DNA from: Chitinophaga sp. XS-30
GTDB taxonomy: Bacteria > Bacteroidota > Bacteroidia > Chitinophagales > Chitinophagaceae
NCBI RefSeq assembly: GCF_008086345.1
Contig: NZ_CP043006.1
Coordinates: forward strand, 5,516,032 to 5,580,031
Reading direction: 5' to 3'
Length of the DNA: 64,000 nt
The translations under genes were made by a program, and so were the position numbers. This document shows positions 36,378 through 46,341 of this stretch, piece after piece; within the stretch, counting starts at the first letter, position 1; each line of letters opens with the position of its first letter. The notes beneath the pieces are model-generated. The model was not told the DNA's origin and did no database searches. It was given only the letters and a program-made list of their open reading frames with translations.

Positions 36378-37598
36378 TTATTTGAACTGAATGGCCTTTA
36401 CCGGCAGGATGTTTCTGGTCAACAGGGTAGGGATCAGGAGGATCAGCAGGCAGATACCGAGCGTAACGGCGTTGATCATCAGCACTTTCCACCATTGCAT
36501 GGCAATAGGCGCCACGGTCATGTAATACGATTCCTCGGGCAGCTTGAAGAAACCGGTTTGCTGCTGGAGCAGCGCCAGGCCTATTCCCAGGATATTCCCG
36601 ATAATGATGCCGGCCAGCACGATATAGCCGGCCTGGTAGATGAAAATGCCCTGTATGGCGCTGTTGCGCATGCCGAGGGCTTTCAGGATGCCTACCATGT
36701 TGGTACGCTCAAGGATAAGGATGAGAATGGCGGTGGTCATGTTGATGATGGCCACAATGGTCATAATGATCAGGATGATGGCCTCGTTCTTGTTCTGCAA
36801 ACCCAGCCAGTCGAAGATATTGGGGTATATCTCCTGCATGCTGCGAACGGTCAGCTCATCCGGAAGCCGCTCACCGATGTGGTTACGGGCGCTGTCCATC
36901 AGGCGGTAATCGTCCAGGAAAACCTCATAGCCCCCGATCTCCTTTGGCTCCCAGTCATTCAGCCGCCTGACAAGATTGATATCCCCGATGATATAAGCCT
37001 TGTCATATTCCTCGATACCGGTCTTGTAAATGCCGCAAACGGTGAGTTTACGCACACGTGGCGGCAGGCCGTCCCCCCGGACAAAATACACGATAACCCC
37101 GTCATTCAACTTCAGCTGCAACAACGCGGCCGTGTTTTCTGAAATGATCATTTCGGATGCATACCCGCTGTCTGAAAAGCGGAGCGGGCGCCCTTCCGTC
37201 AGGAAACCCAACTGTGAATCCCGGTCTATTCCCTTGAAGATCATGCCCTCGGTTTCCTTTTCCGTTTTTACGATCACCGATTTGGTGGCGAATTTGTTGA
37301 CGGAGGTGATATGGGGATATTGCAAAAAGCCCGCTTCCAGTGCGGAATCCGCCGTAAAAGGCGTCTGCTCCGTCAAAGGCCCCGCATTCACCTGGAACTG
37401 CGTGATATGCAAATGCCCCCAGAAGCTGAAGATCTTGTCCGAGATCACCTGCTGGAAACCGCTGATCAATGCCGTAGCCAGGATCATGACCGCCACACTG
37501 AATGCCGTGGCGATCATGGCAATGTTGATAATGAACTTGGAAAAGGAAGAAAAACGGTTAAATGCAATCCTCCCGGCAATAAACATCGATACGCGCAT
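36378..37598 (-). CDS. ABC transporter permease, LolC/LolE type (FtsX/MacB fold)
   Basis: 406-residue inner-membrane permease: one N-terminal membrane helix (FIINIAMIATAFSVAVMILATALISGF), a large periplasmic MacB-like domain (about residues 50-260), and three C-terminal helices with the FtsX signature (LILILERTNMVGILKALGMRNSAIQGIFI, GYIVLAGIIIGNILGIGLAL). LolC/E proteins release lipoproteins from the inner membrane for transfer to the outer membrane. The ATPase is not adjacent, as is frequent in Bacteroidota. It is divergent from the T9SS plug gene. Confidence 0.88.
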   Translation of the reverse strand: MRVSMFIAGRIAFNRFSSFSKFIINIAMIATAFSVAVMILATALISGFQQVISDKIFSFWGHLHITQFQVNAGPLTEQTPFTADSALEAGFLQYPHITSVNKFATKSVIVKTEKETEGMIFKGIDRDSQLGFLTEGRPLRFSDSGYASEMIISENTAALLQLKLNDGVIVYFVRGDGLPPRVRKLTVCGIYKTGIEEYDKAYIIGDINLVRRLNDWEPKEIGGYEVFLDDYRLMDSARNHIGERLPDELTVRSMQEIYPNIFDWLGLQNKNEAIILIIMTIVAIINMTTAILILILERTNMVGILKALGMRNSAIQGIFIYQAGYIVLAGIIIGNILGIGLALLQQQTGFFKLPEESYYMTVAPIAMQWWKVLMINAVTLGICLLILLIPTLLTRNILPVKAIQFK

Positions 37599-37642
37599 GC
37601 CGCTAATTTATGGAATTTAGAAATTCATTGTAAATTACACTT

Positions 37643-38914
37643 ATGAGGAAAGTATTCACCGTGATAGCGTTATTATCTTTTTTCAACGCCCAGGCACAGG
37701 AAAACAGGATTTCGCAGGATCACGTCTACAGCCCCACGATCAAGACCGTCAAACTTAATCCCACCGGCGAACCCCTGGCACTCCCCATTGTCACGCTCAA
37801 CAGCGGAGAGAAACTGGAACTGAACTTCGATGACATGCAATACGAAGTGCGGAACTATTTTTATACCATTCAGCTGTGTAATGCGGACTGGACACCGGTC
37901 ATGATCAATACCATCCAGTACCTGAGAGGTTATTCCGAGAACCAGATCAGGGATTACCGCTTTTCCGCGGTGGCCTTGCAGAAATATGTGCATTATCACC
38001 TGGATTTCCCGAACCAGAACTGCACCCCTACCCTTCCCGGCAATTATGTGCTGAAGGTGTATCTGGACGGGGATACGTCGCAGCTCGCGTTCACCCGCCG
38101 CTTTATGGTCATCCAGCAGAAAGCCTCCCTTGGCGGTTATATTTCGCAGCCCACCAACCCGAAGCTCTTCCGCAATTCCCAAAAGATCAATCTTTCGGTG
38201 GATACGAAAGGCCTCAATATCCAGAACCCGTTCGATCAGGTGAAGATCGTGATCATGCAGAATTCCCGTTGGGACAATGCCATTACCGGCATCAAGCCCA
38301 GGTTCATAAAAGGGGATGTGCTGGAATATAATGCGGAGCAGGACTGCATTTTCCCGGGAATGAAGGAATGGCGGTGGCTGGACCTCCGCAGTCTGCGCCT
38401 GCAGACGGAAAGAGTGGAGAGATCGGAGTACGGCCGCACCACGACCGATGTGTATGTATTACCTGACTTTCCGCGGGACAATACGGTATATCAGTATATC
38501 AAGGATATTAACGGGCGGTTCATCCCTTCCACGCTGGATGATTACGATCCCAACTTTGAAGGGGACTATGCCAGGGTACATTTTGTCTTTCCCGCAAAGG
38601 AGCCTTATGCGGGATATGACCTGTATATCTTCGGGGAACTGACCAGCTACGAATGCAATACCAGCAACAAACTCACCTACAACGGGCCCCGCCAGGCATA
38701 CGAAGGAACGCTGTTCCTCAAACAGGGCTTTTACAACTATATCTACGCCCTGATAGACCGTACCAATGATCAGTTCAGCACGGAATACACGGAAGGGAAT
38801 TCCTGGGAAACCGAGAACGACTATACCGTACTGGTGTATTACAAGGCATTGGGCGGGCGGCACGATGAGCTGATCGGAAGGATGCAGCTTAATTCCCTGA
38901 CGAGCCGCCGCTGA
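37643..38914 (+). CDS. Type IX secretion system plug protein (DUF5103 family)
   Basis: 423 residues with a signal peptide (MRKVFTVIALLSFFNAQAQ). The mature protein matches the family formerly called DUF5103: ISQDHVYSPTIKTVKLNPTGEPLALPIV, the motif FYTIQLCNADWTPVMINTIQYLRGY, and C-terminal GFYNYIYALIDRTNDQFSTEYTEGNSWETENDYTVLVYYK (each quoted in part). In the SprA translocon of Flavobacterium, Plug closes the channel on the periplasmic side, so this organism probably has a type IX secretion system. The stop codon abuts that of ndh on the other strand (TGA/TCA). Confidence 0.82.
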   Translation: MRKVFTVIALLSFFNAQAQENRISQDHVYSPTIKTVKLNPTGEPLALPIVTLNSGEKLELNFDDMQYEVRNYFYTIQLCNADWTPVMINTIQYLRGYSENQIRDYRFSAVALQKYVHYHLDFPNQNCTPTLPGNYVLKVYLDGDTSQLAFTRRFMVIQQKASLGGYISQPTNPKLFRNSQKINLSVDTKGLNIQNPFDQVKIVIMQNSRWDNAITGIKPRFIKGDVLEYNAEQDCIFPGMKEWRWLDLRSLRLQTERVERSEYGRTTTDVYVLPDFPRDNTVYQYIKDINGRFIPSTLDDYDPNFEGDYARVHFVFPAKEPYAGYDLYIFGELTSYECNTSNKLTYNGPRQAYEGTLFLKQGFYNYIYALIDRTNDQFSTEYTEGNSWETENDYTVLVYYKALGGRHDELIGRMQLNSLTSRR

Positions 38915-40249
38915 TCAGGGTGTCATCAGCGCATCCGTCTGGTTAACGGTTTGCCCCAGTTTTACAATATTGGCAGCGCCCCGTTTAATGATAATGCGTG
39001 TGCCGCGGTCGTAGGTAAAGTAACGGTAGAACCAGTTGATGAATACGACCAGCTTGTTACGGAAGCCCATCAGGTTCAGCAGATGGACGATCATCCAGGC
39101 CACCCAGGCAATATAACCGCTTAAACGGATACTGCTGAATTCCGCGACCGCCCTGTTCCTCCCTATCGTAGCCATACTGCCCAGATCTGTGTACCGGAAC
39201 GGCTGCAGTGGTTTCCCTTTCAGCTCATTCGCAATATTCTTCCCCAATTGCTTGCCCTGTTGCATGGCTACCTGCGCCACCATCGGGTAACCTTTGGGGA
39301 AACGGCTGTCATTCACCTGCTGCGCAATATCCCCGATCAAGAAGATATTGGAAGCGCCCTGCATGCGGTTCACCTCGTCTACTACTACACGGCCATTGGG
39401 AAGGATCAGGTCTTCCGGCAGCCCCTTGAGCGGAAACCCTTTCACACCGGCGGCCCAGAGCAGGGATTGCGTGGCGATGGTTTCCCCGTTGCTGAGCGTG
39501 AGCGTACGCCCGTCATAATCCTTCACGGCCGTATTGGTCAGCACTTTTACTTCCAGGAATTTGAGCCCCTCCAGCGTTTTTTGGCTGGATTGTTCGCTCA
39601 TGGAAGCCAGCACTTTGGGGCCGGCCTCTACCAGGTAGATGTTCATGAGGTGCAGCGGCAGTTCAGGATAGTCTTTCGGCAGGATGTATTTCCGCAGTTC
39701 CGCGAAAGCGCCGGCCAGTTCCACGCCCGTGGGGCCGCCGCCCACCATTACAAAATTGAGCTTCGCGCGGATAGCCATTTCATCGTTCATCAGCAAAGAT
39801 TCCTCAAACTGCTTCAGCACATAATTGCGTATCTGCACAGCTTCGATAAGCGATTTCATACCAATGGCATGCTCCTCGATGACCTTGTTGCCAAAGAAAT
39901 TGGTATTGCTGCCGGTAGCCACCACCAGGTAGTTATAGCGGATATCGCCGATGTTCGTATGCAGGATATTGTCCGCCGCGTTCACCCCTTTCACGTCCGC
40001 CATGCGGAAATAGAAGTTCTTTTGCCGTTTGAAAATGCCTCTGAGCGGGAACGCGATGCTGTCCGGTTCCAGCCCCGCGGTAGCCACCTGGTAAAGCAGG
40101 GGCTGAAAAAGATGGTAATTGTTCCTGTCCAGCAGTACTACCTGTACCCGGGCGTGCCTTAAAGCTTTCGCCAGGTTGATGCCTGCAAATCCTCCTCCAA
40201 CGATCACTACCCTGGGCCGGTCTGTTTCCGGAATGTTCGGTTGTATCAT
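38915..40249 (-). CDS. ndh: Type II NADH dehydrogenase (NADH:quinone oxidoreductase)
   Basis: 444-residue FAD enzyme that passes electrons from NADH to menaquinone without proton pumping. N-terminal FAD-binding Rossmann motif VVIVGGGFAGINLAKALR, the second nucleotide motif NFVMVGGGPTGVELAGAFAEL, and the FAD contact IFLIGDIAQ are all present; the C-terminal amphipathic/hydrophobic region (GYIAWVAWMIVHLLNLMGF) binds the inner membrane. The ATG at 40249 is preceded by TAAATTTG and only 5 nt, predicting a leaderless mRNA. Confidence 0.95.
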   Translation of the reverse strand: MIQPNIPETDRPRVVIVGGGFAGINLAKALRHARVQVVLLDRNNYHLFQPLLYQVATAGLEPDSIAFPLRGIFKRQKNFYFRMADVKGVNAADNILHTNIGDIRYNYLVVATGSNTNFFGNKVIEEHAIGMKSLIEAVQIRNYVLKQFEESLLMNDEMAIRAKLNFVMVGGGPTGVELAGAFAELRKYILPKDYPELPLHLMNIYLVEAGPKVLASMSEQSSQKTLEGLKFLEVKVLTNTAVKDYDGRTLTLSNGETIATQSLLWAAGVKGFPLKGLPEDLILPNGRVVVDEVNRMQGASNIFLIGDIAQQVNDSRFPKGYPMVAQVAMQQGKQLGKNIANELKGKPLQPFRYTDLGSMATIGRNRAVAEFSSIRLSGYIAWVAWMIVHLLNLMGFRNKLVVFINWFYRYFTYDRGTRIIIKRGAANIVKLGQTVNQTDALMTP

Positions 40250-40254
40250 GATTG

Positions 40255-40286
40255 CAAATTTAAATGCTACGGCATTGAGGCCTCAA
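40255..40286 (-). promoter_or_regulatory. Promoter of ndh, -7 element 5 nt before ATG
   Basis: Minus strand: TTG (40284-40286), 21-nt spacer, TAAATTTG (40255-40262), then CAATC and ATG. Confidence 0.5.
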
Positions 40287-40353
40287 ATGCCATACCATTG
40301 TTAATTATTATCAAAAGTACAAAACTTTCAGGAAAAAATGAAAGATAAGGATA

Positions 40354-40396
40354 AAATAAAGGCGGCAGTACAAAGTGTAGCACAGCCGCCCTTATC
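40354..40396 (-). terminator. Terminator of the sulfatase operon
   Basis: GGCGGC/GCCGCC stem (40361-40390) extended by A/T pairs, followed by TTTATTTTAT on the minus strand, 20 bp after the sulfatase stop. It also separates the operon from the ndh promoter. Confidence 0.75.
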
Positions 40397-40415
40397 AGAT
40401 CAGTACTTTTCCGGG

Positions 40416-41828
40416 TCATCTCCCGCCCGTCAGTGGAAAAAGTGGGCTTTCAACATGCGCCTGCTGCATGTACTGTTCCATTTTTTTAACAATATCCGGA
40501 TGCCGGGCTGCAATATCCTGCTGCTCACCGGGATCCTCCTGCAAATCATAAAGTTCCAGCGGTTTGTCCGGATCGTTCTTCAGTTGAAGCCGTACAGCTT
40601 TCCATTTGCCTGCACGTACAGCCTGACGGCCGCCGCTTTCATGGAACTCCCAGTATAAATACCGATGCTCTTTCTGTCTGCCTTTGCCCAATAGCGTTGG
40701 CAGAATGGAAATACCGTCTGTAATGCCTGCCGGCGGTGCACCTGCAATCTCAAGGAAGGTTGGCATCAGGTCCCAAAAAGCGGCCGGGTGCGCCGTTTCC
40801 GAGCCTGCCTTTACCTTTCCAGGCCATTTTACAACAAAAGGCACCCGGATGCCGCCTTCATAAAGGTCCCGCTTTACACCACGGAAACCTCCGCTGCTGT
40901 TAAAGAATCCGGGATCAGCTCCGCCTTCCTCATGCGGGCCGTTATCACTGCTGAACATGACAATAGTGTTGTCTGACAACCCCAATTCCTCCAGTTTGTC
41001 CAGCACCTGCCCCACATAAACATCGAGCCGGCTTACCATAGCGGCAAACGTAGCGCGAGGTTTTGTGACGGAGGCATATCCGGCCACCAATGCTTCAGGG
41101 CCATAATCATTCCCCCGATGCGGCGTTTCGCTGAAGCGGTGCTCATACATGCGATACCAGGCATCCTCCGGCCCCTGCAGCTCCGCATGCGGCAGCACAG
41201 AAGGTATGAAAAGAAAGAAGGGCCGGTCTTTATTCGTCTCGATAAAAGCCAGCGTTCTTTCCTGTATAAGCGCGGGCGCATAAACCTTTTTTTCATTCAG
41301 GTCATTGCCTTCCAATACAACTTTATCGTTGTTGTCCCAAAGATGTGTAGGGTAATAGCGATGGGACTGCCGTTGGCAATTATAGCCAAAGAAGGTATCG
41401 AACCCTTTTTTGTCCGGCGCTCCGCTGGTGCCAACCATGCCCAGTCCCCACTTGCCAAAGGCGCCGGTAGCATAACCGGCCCGCTGCAGCATCAGCGCAT
41501 AACTCTGTACCGAATCAGCCAGCGGTTCCTGTCCTTCAGGCTGTATTTCTTTGTTCCCCCGGATATACGTATGCCCCGTGTGCAATCCGGTCAGCAATGA
41601 AGACCGGGAAGGCGCACAAACTGTAGCGCCGGAATAAAAGGAAGTAAAGCGCATTCCCTGTGCCGCAAGACGGTCCAGATTCGGAGTTTTGATCTTTTGT
41701 TGCCCGTATGCACCGATATCTCCGTATCCGAGGTCATCTGCAAGAATGAATACGATATTCGGTTTTTGTTGTGCATTTGCGATCGTGCTGCAATTGATGC
41801 ACAAAAAGAGCATAAGTAATTGTTTCAT
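40416..41828 (-). CDS. S1-family sulfatase (arylsulfatase A-like), secreted
   Basis: 470 residues with a signal peptide (LLMLFLCINCSTIANAQ). The metal-binding start PNIVFILADDLGYGD and the formylglycine motif CAPSRSSLLTG (Cys71, C-x-P-S-R type) are intact, with GKWGLG, SDNGPHEEGG and the C-terminal WKAVR/ELYDLQEDPGEQQD also typical. It should hydrolyse sulfate esters in the periplasm after Cys-to-formylglycine conversion; the maturase is not in this window. It is the last gene of a five-gene susCDCD-sulfatase operon, 11 bp after susD, implying a sulfated substrate. Confidence 0.95.
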   Translation of the reverse strand: MKQLLMLFLCINCSTIANAQQKPNIVFILADDLGYGDIGAYGQQKIKTPNLDRLAAQGMRFTSFYSGATVCAPSRSSLLTGLHTGHTYIRGNKEIQPEGQEPLADSVQSYALMLQRAGYATGAFGKWGLGMVGTSGAPDKKGFDTFFGYNCQRQSHRYYPTHLWDNNDKVVLEGNDLNEKKVYAPALIQERTLAFIETNKDRPFFLFIPSVLPHAELQGPEDAWYRMYEHRFSETPHRGNDYGPEALVAGYASVTKPRATFAAMVSRLDVYVGQVLDKLEELGLSDNTIVMFSSDNGPHEEGGADPGFFNSSGGFRGVKRDLYEGGIRVPFVVKWPGKVKAGSETAHPAAFWDLMPTFLEIAGAPPAGITDGISILPTLLGKGRQKEHRYLYWEFHESGGRQAVRAGKWKAVRLQLKNDPDKPLELYDLQEDPGEQQDIAARHPDIVKKMEQYMQQAHVESPLFPLTGGR

Positions 41829-41839
41829 ATATTAGTTTT

Positions 41840-43483
41840 TTACCATCCTGTATTCTGCTTTATCATGCCACCACTGGCGGTTACTTCCTGATACGGTATC
41901 GGATAAAGATATTGTTTGGCTGCAAAGGAAACATAGTCCACCTGCTGATAGCCGTATGTAAAGGTTCCATCGGCATTCCTGGTGATCCTGACACCTGAAA
42001 CCTGTTTGTTCAGCATTTGCTCCGCTACTTTCCAGCGCCGGAGGTCCCAATACCGGTGTTCTTCAAAAGCCAGTTCCAGCCTTCTTTCCAATCGAATGGC
42101 CTCCCTCATTTCCATTTTGTTCATGTTCGCTTTCAGCCCGTAGAGGCCATCTGCTCCTTCCTCCAGGCCTGCTCTCCTGCGAATACTCATCAGCTGTGTA
42201 TATGCTGCATCACGATCGTCCGTTTCGTTGGCGGCCTCTGCATAATTAAGCAATATTTCTGCGTAACGAAAGATCGGGAAGTTATGGTCCTGGTTGGAAT
42301 AATCGCTGGCGGTGCCGAAATTCCCCAGGAACTTGCGCAGGTAATATCCCGTCCGCGTACGGCGGGATACACGCACTTCAGCGGCCGGATTATCCAGTCC
42401 GCCTTCAAATGTTTCCACAGCACGGCCCAGCCACATCATTCCATTATAAAAAACGGTGGCAGACAGGCGCGGATCACGATTCGCATAGGGATTGGCCGGG
42501 TCATAGCCGGCACCCGCATCCGTAATAGCGCTGCCGTTCAGCATGGGAAATGCATCCACCAGTTGTTGTGTAGGGCTAACATATCCCTGGCTCACGTTGG
42601 GTTCCACATACCCGATCGGAGCGTTCTGCCGTTCAAGGTTGGAATGCTGTACAGCCTGATAAGCAAGTATCACTTCCGGGCTTTTCCTGTTCGTAAATAT
42701 TCCGTTGAAATTGGCCGCCAGAGAATATTTGCCAAGGCTGATCACATCCCGCGCAGCCGTAGCGGCGGCCAGCCACCTGGCGCGGTCATCAGCGGGATTA
42801 TTGAGCGGGCTTGCTGCAAGCAGCAATACCCTGCTTTTCAGTGCCAGCGCTGCGGCCTGCGTGATCCGTCCAAGATTGGTATTATCTATCGGGTCACTAC
42901 GCAGCGACGGAAAGATGGCATCACATTCCTGAACGATATAAGCCACTACCTCATCAAACGTGTTCCTTGTAAGCCGGATAGGCTCCTCCAGCGAAAAGTA
43001 CCTGCTCCCGAGAAGCGGTACTCCCCCGTAACGGCGGACCAGTTCAAAATAGCTCATCGCCCTGATAAAACGCACTTCAGCTTTCCAGTATGCTTTGGTA
43101 GTTTCATCACGAGGCACTACATCTACCTTGGCAAGAAAAAGATTGGCCCTGCGGATGGCCTCATAGGAAAAGGCCCATTTGTCATCCGGATTGTTGACCG
43201 CCGTGAGCCTTGATTTGCCCAATACTTCAATATCATTGCCATAGCCTGAAGCAACGGCATCATCGGTTGCCGCATCCAGTACTACATTATCGATCCGGTT
43301 ATACCCATTGGGCAGGAAGGCGTAGATGCCGTTAACGACCCATTCCGCATAAGTACCGTTCTTGTCCAGCGAATCATACACAATGTTGTCGGTGATCCGC
43401 TCAACAGGATAGGTTTCGTACTTCCGGCAGGAGAATGCGAAAACAACAGCCGCGATCGCCAATATATATATTCTGATATTCAT
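41840..43483 (-). CDS. SusD/RagB-family lipoprotein (locus 2, second pair)
   Basis: 547 residues with a lipoprotein signal (IYILAIAAVVFAFSC, then RKYETYPVE). SusD N-terminal domain with ALALKSRVLLLAASPLNN and C-terminal RagB/SusD domain ending EEHRYWDLRRWKVAEQ, KQYLYPIPYQEVTASGG and MIKQNTGW. It pairs with the SusC that ends 10 bp upstream and is followed 11 bp later by the sulfatase. The first pair's SusD (46342) is clearly related but distinct, so this is not a recent duplication. Confidence 0.93.
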   Translation of the reverse strand: MNIRIYILAIAAVVFAFSCRKYETYPVERITDNIVYDSLDKNGTYAEWVVNGIYAFLPNGYNRIDNVVLDAATDDAVASGYGNDIEVLGKSRLTAVNNPDDKWAFSYEAIRRANLFLAKVDVVPRDETTKAYWKAEVRFIRAMSYFELVRRYGGVPLLGSRYFSLEEPIRLTRNTFDEVVAYIVQECDAIFPSLRSDPIDNTNLGRITQAAALALKSRVLLLAASPLNNPADDRARWLAAATAARDVISLGKYSLAANFNGIFTNRKSPEVILAYQAVQHSNLERQNAPIGYVEPNVSQGYVSPTQQLVDAFPMLNGSAITDAGAGYDPANPYANRDPRLSATVFYNGMMWLGRAVETFEGGLDNPAAEVRVSRRTRTGYYLRKFLGNFGTASDYSNQDHNFPIFRYAEILLNYAEAANETDDRDAAYTQLMSIRRRAGLEEGADGLYGLKANMNKMEMREAIRLERRLELAFEEHRYWDLRRWKVAEQMLNKQVSGVRITRNADGTFTYGYQQVDYVSFAAKQYLYPIPYQEVTASGGMIKQNTGW

Positions 43484-43493
43484 GAGCTTGCAA

Positions 43494-46310
43494 TTAGAAT
43501 TTGATCGATATTCCTCCGTTTAAAATGCGCTGAAGCGGATAACCCATACTTCTGCTCTCGGGATCAAACCGGTCCTGTCCGCTGAATGTAAGGAGGTTGT
43601 AGCCGCTGGCAAATACCCGGCAGCCTTTGATCTTCCAGCGGTCCAGCATACCGCCGCGAAAAGTATATCCCAGGGCCACCGTTTTCAGCCGGAGGAAATC
43701 CGCAGATGATAACCAAAAAGAAGAATTTACGTGGTTATTGGGATTGAACCCTGCCGTTAAACGCGGATAAGTAGCGTTGGAAGCTGTTTCCGCTGTCCAG
43801 CGGCCATAATGATGCGGAAAAGCTGGTCCTCTTCCTTCGTTCTGGAACTCCCATTCGCCTGTACCTGTAAGGCTGATCGTTCTGTTAGCCAGGCCTGCCA
43901 GCTGGAGGGACAAGTCAAACCCCTCCCATGTAAAACCTGCATTGATACCGTAGTATATTTCCGGATCATCGGGACCGATCCTTGTTACATCGTAGAAATT
44001 AATCACACCATCCCCATTCAGGTCCCGGTATTTCAGATCTCCCGGTGCCGAGCGGTATCCCTCTACTACAGGCCCTTCTCCTGCAGTGGTCACGAATCCA
44101 TCAGCAATGTATCCATATAACTGCCCGATGCGGTTGCCCGCAGTTTCCATCCAGGGGTATGCCTGTGCAGGCTGGTCATTATGGGTAATGCGGCCACGTT
44201 GTACAGCGATGTTAGCGGCAATGAAATAATTAAAGTTGTTCCCTCCGTCCGCCCAATGTGCAGTAGCTTCCAGGCCGGTGTACAAGCTCTTGCCCAGGTT
44301 CTCTGCGGGATATGGTGCACCCAGCATCGCGGAATTGCTCCCCCGCTGTTGCAGGAGATCAAAGAATCTGTTCCGGTAATAGTCTGCCGAAAGTGTAAAA
44401 CGCTCGTTCAGCATGCTGAGATCCACCCCCAGGTTCCACTTCAGCGCTTTTTCGGTAGTGCGTACATAGGGCAGCTGGCTTTCCGCTGTTCCCTGTACGC
44501 CGCCTGCTCCGGTACCAATATAGTAGGCAGACCCATAATTGGAGTAGGTGTACAGATAGCTGAAATAGTTAGCGTCTATACGGCCTGTGAGGCCATAGTT
44601 GGTGCGCAGTTTCAGGCGGTCCAGAAAACCCTCGCGGGGGAAGAAGCTTTCGTTGTGCACATTCCAGCCGATACCCGCTGAAGGATATAGTTGGTATTGA
44701 TGGCCGGGTTTGTACCAGTTATTGCCGCTGTACGAGGTAACCATGTCAAAAATATAGCGGTCGCTCATGCGGTATTGTGCACGAAGGATACCATTTTTGA
44801 TGACAAAAGGCAGCTGGCTTCCGTAGCGGGCGCTGCTTCGCTGATACTGCACGGCAACATCAAGGTGATGGCTGTCCCAGCTTTTGGAAACTCCGGTGGA
44901 AAGGTCTATGAACAGGGAACCATTACGCACGCTTACGTCCGATGCGTTGGCCTGCTCTCCGATGCTCCCGAACTGCCGGTAAGTAGTATCATGAGCGCCT
45001 GTTACTTTCATTTCGTATGTGGCGAAATTCTTGTTGCGGATGAGATTATGAATGATCTCCATGGTATAGGACGCCGTTGCCTTTACCCACCATCCTTTCC
45101 AGACATCTCCCATATCTCTTTCCAGTAACAGATCAGCGAGTCCATCGTTCATATTGATCTGGGAATATCCGGAACCGGTAGACTGGCCCCGGATATTGTT
45201 CGAGAACAGTTGGTTGCCACCGAAAGAACCATCCGGATTGAATACAGGGTAAGCATTTGCCGGCGTATTAAGCATGCTGTTGAAGAGTCCGGATATGCTC
45301 CCGGTTGAAATATCCAGCCGGCCGGTGTTGGGCGCAAAACTCAGGGAAGCGGCCCCTCCGGGCGCATTCCTCCGGCGGCTGGAACCATGGATGTTGAGGG
45401 ACAATATTGTACGGGGAGAAAGATCAATGCTAACGTTCCCGCGAAAACCGAAACGCCGGTAGTCCACATTGGTGCTGTAGCTGTTGAGCGCGCTCTGCGT
45501 TAAAAGACCACCCTGTTTGAGGTAGTCAATGGAAAGAAAATAGCCCATGGCATTCGTCTTTCCGTCCGCGCTCAGCACATACCGCTGATATGGCGCCTGC
45601 TTTTCCATGATCTGCCCGTACCAGTCATTGTCAGGATGAGTATAGGGCGCACTGCCATCCCTGTATTTTGCGATATCGTCCATGGTGTAAAGCGGTGGTC
45701 TGCCATCGTTTATCAAAGCTTCATTGTACAGTTCAGCATAGGCGGCAGAAGACAACTGTTCCCGCAGCTTCAGTGGCTGCGCAATACCTGTATTAACGGA
45801 AAAGTCCATATTATGCCCTGGCTGCGCGGCCTGCTTGCGGGTCGTGATCATGATCACTCCGTCCGCTCCTCTCAACCCAAGCGCTGCGGCGGACAATGCA
45901 TCTTTTAATACCGTGATGGATTCCACCTGCTCGGGCAAAATGGCGTATATATTCCTGGGAATACCGTCTACCAGCACAAGCGGCGTTCTTCCTCTCAGTA
46001 AAAAGAAAGGCTGGTCATTGCCGGGCTCACCATTTTCCTGGAAGGTGGCCAGTCCGGGTACTTTCCCGGAAAGCGCATTGCCGATACCGGTCAGGGGCAC
46101 TGCACCAAGTGTTTTTCCTTCTACAAAACCGACAGCTTCCACCAGATGGTTTTTCGGCTTTTGTGTAAAAAATAAAGGATAAAGGCTGTCCTGCTGCACT
46201 ATCTGCTTCAGGCTATCCTGGAGGAACGGGCCTTTCTGATGCGCAACTGCCGGAACAGCGGACAATATCAGGAAGAACAGGCTAAATATGATCTTTATAT
46301 AGTTGTTCAT
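43494..46310 (-). CDS. SusC/RagA outer-membrane transporter lacking STN and regulatory domains (locus 2, second pair)
   Basis: 938 residues, about 200 shorter than the other two SusC proteins here. After a signal peptide (IIFSLFFLILSAVPAVAHQ) it goes almost directly into the plug (IGNALSGKVPGLATF, FFLLRGRTPLVLVDGIPRN, SITVLKDALSAAALGLRGADGVIMITTRK); the STN and carboxypeptidase-like domains and the NEVVVxGxG signature are missing. The barrel is complete and ends GGISIKF. Without STN it should import but not signal to FecR. ATG at 46310, 31 bp after susD of the first pair. Confidence 0.92.
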   Translation of the reverse strand: MNNYIKIIFSLFFLILSAVPAVAHQKGPFLQDSLKQIVQQDSLYPLFFTQKPKNHLVEAVGFVEGKTLGAVPLTGIGNALSGKVPGLATFQENGEPGNDQPFFLLRGRTPLVLVDGIPRNIYAILPEQVESITVLKDALSAAALGLRGADGVIMITTRKQAAQPGHNMDFSVNTGIAQPLKLREQLSSAAYAELYNEALINDGRPPLYTMDDIAKYRDGSAPYTHPDNDWYGQIMEKQAPYQRYVLSADGKTNAMGYFLSIDYLKQGGLLTQSALNSYSTNVDYRRFGFRGNVSIDLSPRTILSLNIHGSSRRRNAPGGAASLSFAPNTGRLDISTGSISGLFNSMLNTPANAYPVFNPDGSFGGNQLFSNNIRGQSTGSGYSQINMNDGLADLLLERDMGDVWKGWWVKATASYTMEIIHNLIRNKNFATYEMKVTGAHDTTYRQFGSIGEQANASDVSVRNGSLFIDLSTGVSKSWDSHHLDVAVQYQRSSARYGSQLPFVIKNGILRAQYRMSDRYIFDMVTSYSGNNWYKPGHQYQLYPSAGIGWNVHNESFFPREGFLDRLKLRTNYGLTGRIDANYFSYLYTYSNYGSAYYIGTGAGGVQGTAESQLPYVRTTEKALKWNLGVDLSMLNERFTLSADYYRNRFFDLLQQRGSNSAMLGAPYPAENLGKSLYTGLEATAHWADGGNNFNYFIAANIAVQRGRITHNDQPAQAYPWMETAGNRIGQLYGYIADGFVTTAGEGPVVEGYRSAPGDLKYRDLNGDGVINFYDVTRIGPDDPEIYYGINAGFTWEGFDLSLQLAGLANRTISLTGTGEWEFQNEGRGPAFPHHYGRWTAETASNATYPRLTAGFNPNNHVNSSFWLSSADFLRLKTVALGYTFRGGMLDRWKIKGCRVFASGYNLLTFSGQDRFDPESRSMGYPLQRILNGGISIKF

Positions 46311-46341
46311 GCTACTCGTTTTTTAATCCGTAGATAAGGGA